From assembly GCA_009617715.1 (NCBI GenBank), contig VTFK01000117.1:930001-994000 (forward strand): a stretch of 64,000 nucleotides of DNA, written 5' to 3'. The stretch comes from Plectrocnemia conspersa. Lineage: Eukaryota > Arthropoda > Insecta > Trichoptera > Polycentropodidae. The translations under genes were made by a program, and so were the position numbers. Of the stretch, positions 45,661 to 57,700 are shown one piece after another (position 1 is the stretch's first letter; every line of letters starts with the position of its first letter). The notes under the pieces are model-generated. The model ran no database searches. It was not told the DNA's origin and was given only the letters and a program-made list of their open reading frames with translations.

Positions 45661-48013
45661 GACGTAATAAACATAAGACATACTCGTAAATATGTTTTTA
45701 AACTCATCGTGGGTTGCACATCCTGCATATTTAGATGATACTTTTGAGTATGTGAATGCATTGAACAAATAATTTCGAAGGAAAAATATTACTATAATTT
45801 TAACCAGAGATTTTTATATTTGAGATAAAAGCAGAACAAAATAAAATAGCTGCCGTCTCGATATTAGATAGACATCAAGAATACAGTTATAAATCATTTC
45901 ACCAAACTCAAAGAGCGATTCTCTATCAGTTGGGTCATAGATATCTTTTAATGTGAAATTGCTGATGTACCAGACGAGCCTTAAGGGTTGGCAGAGGCAC
46001 TTTTTATACTTCGATCCAATAATGATGCATGTATTGAATTTTAAATAAAATAATAACTGTCATATTTATTCATATTCAAATTGCACATGAGGAGACAGTC
46101 AATAAATTGCTGCCTTTACAGCAATATACTTTTACAAACAATGGTTTTCTTATTTAATGAATATAAAAAAACAAAGCAGATAAATTGATTGGACCTCGAA
46201 GACAGTATTTAAATTGCTCTGATATCAAAATCTCCAATTTTGATGTTATTGTACGTATAAAATATGAAACAGTATCATTTCTCCAAAACTTAAAGTGAAA
46301 ATGTCTTCAAAGGAATCCTTTCGTTTCATAATGAGAATATAAATTCATTTTATATTTTTAATATATATAATTGTATTCTTTGTATAAATATATTAAATAA
46401 ACATTTTTAATTTATATATTATATGATTATAAAAAGTAAATAAATATATTTTGCGGTAAATTTCGCCTAATGACTCCCACATAAGTCTTACCGCCTGTCA
46501 TGTTGCAACAGAAGACTAATAATATATTCTGTTCATATTATCATATACATAAACACGTGTGTTTATAAATTATAATATAAATGTACTCGATAAGATCAAT
46601 ATATATATATGTCCATGACTTAATATATAGCAACAAAACAACAACATAAGAGGCTCTTACGACTTGGCCTCTGCAAGCTGGTTCCGCCACTCTACTCGAT
46701 CCAAAGCTCTCTCCCACTCATTTAAGCTCATTCATACAGTGGTAAAAATGTAAAATTTATAAATAAAATTGTATTTATACTCTTTTATTGTATTACACAC
46801 GAGTAATACCAGAAGCAAATGTATTGCTTCACTCACACTACTATTTCCCAATGCTGACCACATTCAATATTAATATATTTTTATTTATCTGCGTTTATTA
46901 TATTTTTAATAACATCATTAAATATTTACATTTCTTTTTTCAACATATTCTAGTTTCATTGTTTATTGTAAAAATAAATTATTAATAATAAGTCTACTTT
47001 GGGTACGTTAATTAATTATACAAACAAACTACCATATGCAATATTTGTTACTGGTTTATAACCTTCAATTTCGATTAGCTATCGCCCCGTCAGTTTATTA
47101 CTGTTTAGTACAATATTTATAAAAATAATCTCTAAGATAGCCTGAGAATTTTTGCGTTTTCCAAGGGGAGGAGGGTAAAAGTTGACCAGTCGATGATCGT
47201 TTTTTTATTATTTTTAATTACATTCAAATTCATAGTATTATTTTTATTTATTTTGAATACATATAAGATATTCTCTATGAACTGTTTTAGCTCATTATTA
47301 GAGTTTTTATTATATAACATGCATTTTTCCGGCCAAATGCAGCTCGTCCCTGATTTTCGACATACTATACATTTTACACCACATTTTTTTTAAATATTCC
47401 TGCTATTGATTCAAAAGCTTTTAATTCCACGTTGAAAAATTTAACTTAAAAAAACTGTTGAATTTGCACTTTGTGCTCGCGTGCTCGCTAAAAATATTGG
47501 CCTACAGATATTGATCTTCAGTTGACATTTGGAGAGATTGAATTTAGGAACATGTCAATCAGACTACCATAAACAAAAGATAAATGATTCGTGGATTTCG
47601 CCACTACATTCTCGAAAAGACATTCTAAAAAAAATATTGCGTATATGCTCTGAATTCTATTCCGATTTTTTCAAGTGAATGTAAACTCGGGTCTTCGCAA
47701 ATGAATCTAATTATTAGCTTTGTTCAAGATCAATACAGTTTCGGCACTTTTGTTCATCAAATTCGTCGGATAACCTATGCCACTTTTCGATCCTGTAAAA
47801 TACGTTGATCTGTGTTTTCTCAGATTTGGCTTAAGACACCAACACGAGAAGATTTTTTTAGAATTGGACAAAACTTTGAAAATCACTTTAAACTTTTATT
47901 AAAATATGTAATGTTATACAATTTTATTTTACATTAAATCTACAGTTGAATATTTGTATTTGTTCGTTTAACTTTAAGATTTGCCATTCTAAAGTAAAGA
48001 AAAACACATGCGC
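45661..48013. other. AT-rich stretch, one mixed-composition block
   Basis: 46788-47393 carries low-complexity frames only. 47460-47900 is less AT-rich; its minus strand reads fragments such as WHRLSDEFDEQKCRNCIDL and LSFVYGSLIDMFLNS between stops, which may be a decayed gene or transposon, but I cannot name it. Confidence 0.35.
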
Positions 48014-48044
48014 ATTTATGCGCTTCGTGGCATAGGAAAAGCTG
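48014..48044 (-). repeat. Dispersed repeat, copy 2
   Basis: Inverted copy of 39631-39664 with one mismatch (TTTATGCGCTTCGTGGCATA on the plus strand). Confidence 0.7.
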
Positions 48045-49434
48045 TTTTAAATTTCATTTAATATGATATTTGAACATAATTTTCTTTAATAAAAAGCTTA
48101 ACGAGGAGTTCCGGCATATTTTTTGTTTAAAAAAAGCGCTTGTTAATAGTAGTTATTTTAATTAAACACTAATTCACTTTTATAATCGTTAAACTTTTTG
48201 ACACAATGCTGTGCGAATTATTGAATAAAAATCTGCAATGCACACCTGTTTTTGAGATAAGCGTTAATCGATAATAAAGGGTGGGCCTTTCCAACATTTC
48301 TCTTTTTCAACAAGTATACAAATTGTTTCATTCTAAAAAAAATTCATTCAAGATTGTATAAAAAAAATATTTTACGAATATTTAATCAACTATTCAAATA
48401 TTCATATAGTTGAAAATCAGGCTAATAATTCGAATATTGGATTGAGAACCAACTAACGAATATCTAATAGAGTTGAAAGCGCAAAGTTGCATGAAATAAT
48501 TACAAAAGAAGTTCACAGTAAAGGGTTTGCAGTGTTCTCAAAAGTGAATCTGACTACATTGGAACTAAATTCTATTAATGAAATAGAAATTGAATGCATT
48601 TATTAAAAGAAAAACACTTCTCAAATGCTACATTAAGGACCTCTACCCCTTAAAGTACTTCCATTTTCTCGCCGAGGTTTTTTTTATGACACTGATGATT
48701 TTAAATGATAATCCTGCTGATAACTCATTATGATACTAATGACTAAAATGCTACTATGCTTGTCAATTTTTATGCATGCTGTATAATTCGTTTCGTTCAT
48801 TCATATTTAGAATAAGCAAAAACCAATAAGCTCATCACTTATCGACCTAATGGTAGAAAATAAACTTAAGTGAGGCTTTGAGGATTACCTGTAATAATTT
48901 AAAAAAATATTCTTTATATTAAATTGTAGGGCAATTGATTTTGCGTTAAAATGTGGTGCTCTTGTATTACTTTAATATATTTATGATTTGCCTGAATATC
49001 CTTCAGAATATTTATTCATTTTAACAATTCATGCAATATCTAATATATTTATTACCACACATTTTGATAACTCAAACATTGAAAGCGAATTGATGCATGC
49101 CCTGCAGATCGCTACTTTGTTCCGCCTTAATCTCTAAGGATTTATTCACCTTTATATTTTAGCTCGAGATCCCACTCTCTATAAACATATTAAGGTTGTA
49201 TTTACTTTCATAAAATATCACATAACACATTGTCTAGCAAGCATATTACAGCAGTTTTAATTTTTGTATTTTTGACGTGCTGGCAAACAGCATTTAACGA
49301 ATAGAAATAAACTAATTTAGTTCAAAATTATTAAAAATCTTCTTGAAATATATTTAGAGTCATTTCACGCTACAAATAGATTTTTCGTTTTGAAATATAT
49401 ATAAAATAGCTTAATGACTCAATAAATTTAAACC
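48045..49434. other. AT-rich stretch without recognisable features
   Basis: Repeated AATATTCGAAT-like strings near 48370-48450 are the only pattern seen. If the exon at 49435-49756 is real, this is its downstream intron. Confidence 0.4.
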
Positions 49435-49756
49435 TGTCTGAACCAAATCTGACGATTGAAGTGGAAATGCTGCTTTACTTCGGACTTGAATGATATCGCT
49501 CGTAATGGGACGTCTGTGTAAATTTGGCGTGAGCTTCACTGCTACCACTCCAGCTTTGATACTGACGATTCTCCCGTCCACCCCGTTTTTGCCGTTCTTA
49601 ATCATATATAATTTAGGTGCTACCAAAGTCCTGCTTTTATTTTTTAAAACTATTCCAGCGCGTTGGGGTGAGTTGTGTTCAAATATTTGCGCATAACATG
49701 CAACGGTTGGATTTGTAGGGGCAACGGATTTCACTGGCTTTGAGGTCCACAATAAA
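49435..49756 (-). CDS. Best host-exon candidate, unknown product
   Basis: A minus-strand frame of about 107 codons is bounded by plausible splice sites. An acceptor AAAACTAG ends at 49757, with an in-frame stop lying exactly in it. A donor CAG-GTTTAAA falls near 49434, after which the frame ends within a few codons. The peptide has coding-like composition: KPVKSVAPTNPTVACYAQIF, VLKNKSRTLVAPKLYMI, NGVDGRIVSIKAGVVAVKL, LHRRPITSDIIQVRSK, FPLQSSDLVQT. It suggests a folded, beta-rich extracellular or cytosolic segment, but I do not recognise the family. No ATG near its start, so it would be an internal exon. The opposite-strand frame (49490-49696) looks like a shadow. A mobile-element origin is not excluded. 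Confidence 0.45.
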
Positions 49757-50640
49757 TACTAGTTTTATTTATTCATTATAAATCTTCGCTAGTAACATAT
49801 AGGCGTTAGTCCAATGCTTTACAACGGGGTAAACGCGGGGTAAAAATGGAGTAATGCGACATTCTGTAAAGTAGTGATATTTTTTTTCTGTCATGAATAT
49901 AACTATTATTATAGCTTGCAGTGAAAATAGTTTTTATTTATGTATAAATATAAATATTAATTAAATGATTGAAATTATTTCTGTATAGTAATTATATAGG
50001 AGTTCCGGTCTCACAGATACGATAAAAATTTAAAAACATAGTGTTTATATGTGATTCAAAACCAAGTCTTTCAGATATTTGTCACCAACTTTACCACTGA
50101 TTTTTTTTGCATCACTAATCAATTTCTGGCGTCACAAATACTACCGTTGTTTTTTCATGAACGTGAATAATTTATTATAATAAACAGCAGCGCATTTAGA
50201 TAAACAGAAAAAATATTATGATTTTATTTTTTAAAGTAAATAATTTATATGGTTAAATTAATGTTGCTTAATTTGTTATATATATGGCAAAAAAATATTT
50301 AAAAACCAGTTCCAGTTTTAACCACCCAGATAACAAAATAATGGCAGCGTAATCTAGTACGTCGGTCACTTTTGGTTAGTTTAGATCAACTAGTATAAAC
50401 ACGAGTAAAATATTTTAATGTTAGTCATAAATTACTATAAAAAATTTTCCTGAATAAAATAAAAAAGGTCAGATCACAAACATAATAGAAATGGAGGAAA
50501 AATATATAATACAGATAGTAAACATATATATTTTTCTTTTGGGGCGATGAGTTCGCTACGCATTTTTGCTAATTAGAATTTTTGTCACAAAGAAACGCAA
50601 ATGGCTCCTTTACTAATGGGAGCTTTGTGTGAATTTGTAT
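49757..50640. other. AT-rich stretch without recognisable features
   Basis: No open frame or repeat recognised. On the minus strand this is the upstream flank of the candidate exon. Confidence 0.45.
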
Positions 50641-50679
50641 CTATTATATTCTTTCTCGATCCTGATCTTGCACAGCGTC

Positions 50680-50922
50680 ATGTTTCGACCGGTTTCATTA
50701 ATTAACGAGCAGTACGAAAGCGAATGGTATTCGTTAACCAAAAAAAGTGTTCGAGCAGAAGATTTTTGTGGAAGCGAAAAAAATCCAGTTAATTATCTCG
50801 AGGTTTTCATTATTGTTTTCTTCTTGCGATTCCATATAGAATATTTTTATTTGGTTATACAGCTACTTGTTGCGAATCTGCGAAAAAATCATTATTTATA
50901 TATACTGAGAAGTGGTAATTAA
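50680..50922 (+). CDS. Small ATG frame, unknown product
   Basis: An ATG near 50680 starts MFRPVSLINEQYESEWYSLT, continuing KKSVRAEDFCGSEKNPVNYL. The composition is coding-like for about 40 codons, then turns hydrophobic and AT-rich to the stop at 50922. A GTTTTC donor candidate follows CTCGAG near 50803, where the character changes. It could be an exon followed by intron. No domain recognised. Confidence 0.25.
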   Translation: MFRPVSLINEQYESEWYSLTKKSVRAEDFCGSEKNPVNYLEVFIIVFFLRFHIEYFYLVIQLLVANLRKNHYLYILRSGN

Positions 50923-51609
50923 ATTAATACAGAGTAGGCCAAAAATATTGCTACAATAAATATACGAACTTTTTATCGGTATTATGAGCAATAATTGCAT
51001 TTAATATAAATATCATCAATATTTTAATATAAAATAATCGTTTTTGAAGTAATAAATATTAAAATATGATATTTTATCAAAATGCAATTTGTCTATTTAA
51101 ACAATAAGCGATTATTTTAATATTTAATATTAGAATTTTTTGTAGTGATTTTAATACGAAAAAAATATTTGAATACATTTAAAACATAGATAAATATAAC
51201 GTAGAGTTGTAAATTCTTTTGGAAAGCTTTCTTTTTATTCTAAATAGGTTCTTTAGTGCTAAGGATCCTGACCATCTTGATCTGTTAATCCGTTGACTCT
51301 AATATAGAGTTGAATCAGTTCCATCTTTATTCTGAATAGACTAACGTTACAGACCAAAGTTAAACGAATGGACTGTCCGTTTTATTTTTAACTTTCTGGA
51401 GTAGATTTTGTGAATAGAATTTAGTTATAACGTGATTAATTAGAATATATGTTCATGCGATTATCCTATACCATGCTAGCTCGCCGCCGCAGTGATTGGG
51501 ATTACTTTATTTTTTCCGTCAGTGTAACACATGTTGGCCGCTGCAATTTCGTATTGCGCAATATTTTTATTTTAAGCTAAATATTGGCAAACTTTACTTC
51601 CTTAATTAA
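50923..51609. other. AT-rich stretch without recognisable features
   Basis: No open frame or repeat recognised; 51470-51540 is slightly GC-richer. Confidence 0.45.
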
Positions 51610-52260
51610 AACATATATTCAACCGCAGATTTTTTCAGAATTTTGTCGATGTGAATTTTTAGATATTTGGGGGAGTTCCCTTGCGATATCCATTTTCCAT
51701 TAAGGGATACCGGAGGACAACTATCCTTGTTCAGCGTAAATATTACATGGATTGCTTTTTTTTTATTACTTTAGACTTATGAAAGATGATCTTTCAGTAT
51801 TTTCGATGTTATTTTTGGATCAGAATCAGACGTCATTATTGTTAGCGTCTTCGCTAAATGTAGCAATACATGTTAAGTTCGTCTGAAGAAGATCTATCGT
51901 GAATAACAAATACAGCATCGATCTAAAAATGCTGCCCTGAGATACTCCCGATTATATTTGATACAATTTTGTGTTTACTTTACCGATTTTAATTTAGTAA
52001 TCTTTCTTTCAGGTAGGGTTGGAATATTCAGAACAGTCTCTTAATTTTGTAGAGTAGTCCAATGTGCCACACTTTATATTTTAATGTTTTTATTGATATA
52101 TTTTGTCAACCTATACACTTGCTCTGTTGTAAAATATTAATTCTAAATCCAAATTGGTGATTTGTTAAGATATTAAGTTATTTTCTTTATACAATAATAT
52201 CACTCATACTTCTATCTTTTTGTATCCTAAGCCGTTTTAATAACGTCTTGTTTTTATTTC
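51610..52260 (-). pseudogene. Jockey-clade LINE RT remnant
   Basis: On the minus strand from high to low coordinate the broken frames read, in jockey RT order: KTLLKRL, HQFGFR (near 52155), a decayed TEQVYRLT-like stretch, VWHIGLLYKIKRLF (about 52075-52035), GVSQGS (decayed GVPQGS, near 51940), CIATFSEDAN (decayed ATFADDTA, near 51850). They end with HVIFTLNKDSCPPVSLNGKW and SPKYLKIHID, the thumb-region signature of jockey. Every block is separated by stops or shifts, so this is an old copy. It is a different family from the LINE at 53.7-55.5 kb, which lacks these jockey-type blocks. Endonuclease and gag parts are not seen. Confidence 0.85.
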
Positions 52261-52317
52261 AACAAATTTTAAGACACAGCATTATTATCGTGTTAATTCA
52301 AATTTTACATAACCACC

Positions 52318-52583
52318 ATAGTTTCAACTACATACATTTACGCAATCAATGCGAACAACGTGACATTGACGACGGTGAAGACCAGACCGATGATGATTTT
52401 ATGGAAATTAATTCCTTCGTGACGCGCACTGTACCTATTTGCAATTTCTGTTTCGGAATTGGATTATACAACACCATATTAGCACATTGTTTAATATCCA
52501 ATGGAACTAAATTATGTTTCAACTTAACCGCCCGCGTATTGTGGTGTGTGTATTGTGTAATATTTATTGCGGCAAAGGGATGA
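52318..52583 (+). CDS. Exon-like open frame, unknown product
   Basis: The plus strand is open to a stop at 52581-52583, with a varied peptide after about 52330 (HLRNQCEQRDIDDGEDQTDD, then FVTRTVPICNFCFGIGLYN and LISNGTKLCFNLTARVLW). The latter half is Cys-rich and hydrophobic, as in a membrane segment. An acceptor-like ACCATAG precedes at about 52314-52320. I recognise no family. It directly adjoins the 5' side of the jockey remnant on the opposite strand and could be element-derived. Confidence 0.25.
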
Positions 52584-53719
52584 GGCAGCTTTCGCCTTCT
52601 GGATATTAATAACGGTTATTAAATTAATCTTAGAATTTAATATAATACCAATAATAGTGTTTACCTTAGCTCACAGCAGATGTCGATTTTTTACTTAAAA
52701 TTTACATATACACGCGTATAATTCAAGACTTGCGTCATTAGATAATTTGCGAACGGAGTTTTGAGATTTATCTCTCATTATATTTAACCCAAAAATATCG
52801 CGAAAGTTTTACATTTATCATTTAGACATGTTAAATGCGTTATTGTTGTTGCTAAAAGCTTATAAATTATTTTAATATGTAAGTGTATAATTTATATTAA
52901 AATAAGAAAATTTCACGTTTATAAGAAATTTTATTAAATAGCAATGAGACGTTTTCATAAAATTTTCATTTGAAAATTAATTAGTGATAGACCTTTATAC
53001 ATAATTTATAATACAATACGCGCTGTATGGGAAATACTTTTAATCCGACTTCTTCAGATGATGTACCAATTATCTCTTCTAAGAAATTACCTTAGAAATG
53101 TATTTATCATAATATAGTATAAATGCCTCATAATATATCAAAGTTTATATCTAATTATGAAATAATGATATGATATTTTAATATGCAAAAATTATAAGGC
53201 TTATTAAACGAACTGCGTCTTTCGTGTGTCTAATAATACATTTTTTAACATTCGAACAATAATACATTTTTTCTGGGATGTAAACTCAAACATACAATTT
53301 TGGCGTAGGATATACATCGTATATATTTGTAAATAGGAAGGGTGAAATGGCGAAATACAATTCTGAGCGATTGGTAAAACAGATGTGCTGTCAATCAAGA
53401 TTATTGAATGGAAGACCTGCTCCTTTCAGCAATAAAAACATTCCGTAAAAAATATAGTACAGTTTACGTTTTGTAAAAAACATTCGTAATATAAAAGAAA
53501 AAATATAACCCATGAAATATAACATATTATATAAAAATAAGAAAGCAATACTTGTATTTCACAATAGTTACAATTGTCAAGCGCATTTTTTTTATTAAAA
53601 AAATTTGTAGAGTAGAGTGTAAATTATTTTATTATCGAATTATAACAAATTAATTGTGCGATGACATTGTCTGTATTAAAACAATACAATATATGTATGT
53701 CATTATTACCAGACTAAGT
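52584..53719. other. AT-rich stretch without recognisable features
   Basis: One minus-strand frame (53204-53398) of mixed composition (SVLPIAQNCISPFHPSYLQ) with no recognised family. Otherwise nothing. Confidence 0.4.
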
Positions 53720-53952
53720 ACTCGACATAATATTCACAATTTTCAGAAAACTTAGAAAGTTTTAAACAAAACGCAAAAAGCTGTAACTAAAGTCAGGTTT
53801 ACGAATAGCACGTTTATTGACTAATAAAATAAAGCCTACTAATAAATTTACTAGTACTGATGAACTAGATATAAATATAATTAAAGAAACATGGGAAATA
53901 ATAGGAACTAAATTAAATTATTTAAAAAAATAAAGCACTCTCCTTAGGAGAA

Positions 53953-54597
53953 ATGCCTGAAAATTTAAAGATTGCTACTATTGTACCTATACCTAAAATA
54001 AAAAAAAATAGTAAAAAAGTTGAAGAAATGAGACCAATCAACATGCTACCGTGTATAGAAAAAATAATAGAAGAAGTAGTAATCAAACAATTAAAGGAAT
54101 TTATTACTTCTCAAAACATAATATGTGAACAACAATCGGGATTCAGAGAAAAGCATTCCACTGAAACTGCATTACAAGTAGTGATAAATGATTGGCTGTT
54201 GGCTAAGGATACAAACAAAATCATTGGAGCAGTTTTCTTGGATTTCAAGAGAGCCTTCGAAACAATAGACAGAAAAAATAATGTTAAAGAAATTGAGAGT
54301 ATAGGTATAAGTGATATAGTTTTAAGATGGTTTAATAATTACTTATATAAAAAAGAAAACAAAAAAGTTAAAATAAATAATGTATATTCTGAAGAGAAAT
54401 TAGTGTCTTATGGAGTGCCACAAGGGTCTAAATTGGGACCATTGTTATTTGTTTTGTATATTAATGATATAGTTAATAACGTGAAAAAATGTAAAATTTA
54501 TCTATTTGCGGATGACACATTAATGTATTGCCGAGGTGATAACATTAAAGAAATTGTAAATAATTTAAATAATGAATTAAGTATATTAGAAATATAG
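53953..54597 (+). pseudogene. LINE reverse transcriptase, N-terminal part
   Basis: A 214-codon frame from ATG at 53953 contains the RT palm and fingers in order: MPENLKIATIVPIPKI (about residues 1-16), EMRPINMLPCIEK (residues 28-40), GFREKHSTETALQ (residues 76-88), VFLDFKRAFETID (residues 106-118, holding the first catalytic Asp), YGVPQGSKLGPLLF (residues 160-173), and LFADDTLMYC (residues 190-199), with the catalytic Asp pair intact. The frame ends at TAG (54595-54597), where the relatives have W, a single G-to-A change. RT would copy the element RNA into the target site. Upstream coding sequence in another frame continues from about 53850, so the ATG is probably not the original start. All readable catalytic residues are present. 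Confidence 0.9.
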
Positions 54598-55328
54598 TTA
54601 AAGAATAATGTACTTAAATTAAATGAGAATAAAACTAAATGTATGTTTATTAATTATAAAAATGTGTTAGATAATAGTACCAAAATAGTAATAAATAACT
54701 CTAGTATAGAAATAGTGGATAATATAAAATATTTAGGAGTAATTGTTGATACAAAATTAAATTTTAAAGAACATTGTAATTACATATTAAAAAAAAATTA
54801 GTAGAAAAATAGGTTTATTATCTAGATTAAGAAATATATTAAGTATAAATACAAAAAAAAAATTTACAATAGTATAATATTGCCCCATTTTATTTATTGT
54901 GCAACACTATTAAATATGTTAAATAAATTAGACAAACAAATGTTGCAAAAATTACAAAATAGGGCAATGAGAGTAATCTTAAATAAAAATAGATTAACTA
55001 ATTGTAAAAGTATGATTGATAGATTAGAATGGTTGAATGTTCAAGAAATATTGAGTATGAATATTTTAGTATTTATATATTAGTTAGAAAATAATATGTT
55101 ACCAGAATATTTTAATAAGTATTTAATAAGAAATAAAGATGTACATAAATATAATACTAGAAATAGAGAAAATTTAAAGATAATTAAGTATAAGAAAACG
55201 AGTACGGCTAGGGGAGTTATGTACGGAGGTTTTGATTTATATAATAGTCTTCCAAGAGAAATCCGAAACAGCAAAAAAAATATAACGGGTTTCATAAATG
55301 GAATAAAAAAAACACCTTCGTACATATA
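54598..55328 (+). pseudogene. LINE RT thumb and C-terminal region
   Basis: After the nonsense codon the same frame continues LKNNVLKLNENKTKCMFIN and NIKYLGVIVDTKLNFKEH (54598-54785, thumb region). An extra A in the run near 54791-54799 then shifts it. A second shift occurs in the A-run near 54852-54862, after which an open frame (54880-55083) gives LPHFIYCATLL and LQKLQNRAMRVIL, the usual post-RT block of this group. A TAG at 55081-55083 interrupts it, and the last frame (55096-55328) ends GGFDLYNSLPREIRN and a stop. The C-terminal order matches intact members of the family. Non-functional as it stands. Confidence 0.88.
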
Positions 55329-55500
55329 GAAATAAATTATAATATTAAGTCTTTATTATTGTATATTTTTATTTTTTCTTTCTGTTATGTATTTTTTATA
55401 TATTTTTTATATATGTTTACTAAATTTTTTAGATGTAAAGATTAGCTATTAAGCTAAATAAATTAATAAAATAAAATAAAATAATAAATAAATAATAATG

Positions 55501-56520
55501 ATGAATTGATAAAGTCGTGAATGATTATTGCATCCATATAAGAACACTTGCTAGAAGTGTTGAGCACATTGCGAGTAACATCAATAGGCAATTTAACAGC
55601 CTCAGCCTCAAATAAAATAATTTGCTTTGGAAAGGATTTTATTTGGTCTCACCCAATAGTTCTCAAACTTTTTTGACTTTTGGCGGTTTTTTTAAGACGA
55701 CCTTTTCAAATTATAACCAAGTTCGGTTCGCAAAATACTAAATATGTTGTTAAACAGTAGTAACTGTAAGGAACCATTTTAGGAGATTTTTTAAACAGAC
55801 AGAATAATTACTTTTCATGAATAGTCTGCATTGAAAAATATAAAGTTTGTGAAAATACCAGGTGCTTTATGGTAAATATATCATATGGTATTGAACCAGC
55901 TGTGTCAATGATACTTAAACATGTCAGTCCTGTGACATTTTTATCAGAAATATAAGCTAAATCTTCTTCTTAGCTCTGCTACACAGCATTCATTCATTGG
56001 CTCAGTCAGTTTTGATCAAGATTTTTCTCAACCCGCCCTTAGGTACTATTATAGAATACTGAATGCCTTTGAAAATAAGCCTTCGCTGCAAGTATCAAGG
56101 AATTTTTTAAATGAATTTAATAACATTTAAGCATTTATAAATTTAAGTATTTTAAGCAATGCTCGATAGATTTGAATAGATGATAAAGTTTTAAATTTTA
56201 TTGAAAATTGTGTATTGTTATTTTTTTAAATATAGAGCCTACAATATTTACGATCTGGCTCATTTAAAAATAGTTTGTCGACCCTTGCACTAGATAACTA
56301 AATACTAAGAATATGTTATTTTGTGATGGATCGTTCGTGTCATAGCTCTGCGTAATTGATCTCAAAGTTGATTTAACTCTTGAAGGTTTAGGGTGACGGC
56401 CTAGCTGGGTCAAATCTGACAATCTAAGTAGTGTAAATTAAAAACCAGATATTATATTCAACATGCTGTATGTATATATTATATGTTTTATGAAAAAATG
56501 TAAACAGTTGTATTTATAGC
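55501..56520. other. AT-rich stretch without recognisable features
   Basis: Scattered small frames with no recognisable family. 55640-56060 is less AT-rich and may be another decayed repeat, but no motif could be named. Confidence 0.4.
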
Positions 56521-56559
56521 AAGGGAGCAGTGCGTTTTACAAATTTTATAGTGACGGGT

Positions 56560-56980
56560 CTCAGCCATAATCCTCGGTAAGGAGTTTCGACCGTATATAA
56601 AACCGCAAGCGTAAACTGTAGCCTCCATCTGTTGTGAGAGATATTAAAAAAGTCATAACCGACGGGACGACATTGACGTATTACGCCTTGCCGAAATTTA
56701 TTTTCTTCGCCTAAGTTTTTCTTGCACGCGCGCCATTGCGAAACGGACGCGCTACATTTATTTACGAATTGAGCTTTTATGTAAATACACGAACCCCCGC
56801 CGCTTTTACTTTACTTTCTCTTGCCTTTAGGCGAAAGGAAACTGCCGCTGGAAAAATTCAATTCGGATACGTTTGCCTTTTGGGCGCATATGGATGTGTA
56901 CGGTGCGGCGAGAGTTCAAGGACTATCTTTTGTGGCAAAGAAATGTGTGCAGTGTGGCAAGAATTTTTGTAAAGTAACAT
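56560..56980 (+). promoter_or_regulatory. TATA-bearing GC-richer block with small ORF
   Basis: The plus strand has GTATATAAAACC (TATATAAA about 56595-56602) and a possible initiator 25-35 bp downstream near CCATCTG (56625-56631). The following 350 bp are CpG-rich (GCACGCGCGCC, near 56725) and include an ATG frame (56736-56972, ending KEMCAVWQEFL) with a possible intron-like pyrimidine tract inside. It could be a genuine promoter and first exon, or an LTR-like element; no LTR ends were found. Confidence 0.3.
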
Positions 56981-56999
56981 CGAGTTTGTACAAATAAAT

Positions 57000-57604
57000 A
57001 CGATATTAAAATAAACAAGTATATATGTTCTTAAATGCGAAGGATTACATAAAACATGACGAGGAATTTCATCGACTTTGTTCAAAGACATAAATAATAT
57101 ACAGGACAGGCTGCGAAACATTTTGTAAAGTCAGAAACATCTCTGCACTTTAGGATACATATCTGCTATGGATTTAGTAATTAGACTCAAGCACTAATGA
57201 ATATGAAAACAAAATTACAAATATACAACATCAAAAATAATTTTAAAATTGTAAATTGTACTATTACAATGTAAAGTATATAATATATAGAGCACCGCTA
57301 TTAGTTCTTAAAAAAATTAACAATATTGTATTAGGTTTATATATAGATTCGTCCTATTTTATTAATGTTTATAAAATCATTTATTTATAAGTTTATTATT
57401 TAATTTATTCAATTGCAAATGTGCCATTTAATTTATTTTATTCTTATCCGTAAGGGGACTTTTTTTATTAAATAATTTTGTGGCAGTTGATAGCAATAAA
57501 CTAATCCAAGTAGTTTTGGCAGGAAATTAAATCTAGTAAATTTACACAATTTAGAGAGTCTTGACTTTTTTAGGCAACACATAGAAAAGTTATTGTATTA
57601 TATG
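57000..57604. other. AT-rich stretch without recognisable features
   Basis: No open frame or repeat recognised. Confidence 0.5.
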
Positions 57605-57700
57605 AAGGTCAGATTAGCATAGTCTGTAAGGTCTAGACTGGTAACTCCGAAGCTACGGTTTGATCCATGACAGCAGTTAAAAAATATTAGAAACTAGCCC
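57605..57700 (+). repeat. tRNA-derived SINE candidate
   Basis: TAGCATAGTCTG (57615-57626) resembles an internal pol III A box (TRGCNNAGTNGG), and GGTTTGATCC (57657-57666) a B box (GGTTCGANNCC). They are spaced about 30 nt apart as in tRNA genes. An A-rich stretch follows (near 57680). The intervening sequence does not fold into a convincing anticodon arm, so a SINE or tRNA pseudogene is likelier than a working tRNA. Confidence 0.4.

Larger units (their letters stand above)
53720..55500 (+). mobile_element. 5'-truncated LINE (jockey/I-like), best copy
   Basis: A non-LTR retrotransposon with RT, thumb and C-terminal region and a simple A/T-rich tail of AATAAA-type repeats (about 55450-55500), the expected 3' end. 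The 5' part is missing: no endonuclease ORF is readable before 53850, where the pre-RT stretch STDELDINIIKETWEIIGT begins. RT ORF decay is light, about two nonsense changes and two A-run frameshifts. Three more decayed copies of the same family are in this window (about 1.0-2.0, 3.7-4.15 and 44.35-44.61 kb). Target duplications were not found, and the 5' limit is approximate. Confidence 0.9.

Noticed and set aside
52001..52018. Second acceptor-donor fusion, TCTTTCTTTCAG followed by GTAGGG
   Set aside because: The donor half is poor, and the site lies inside the antisense jockey RT remnant, where the bases are explained by decayed coding sequence.
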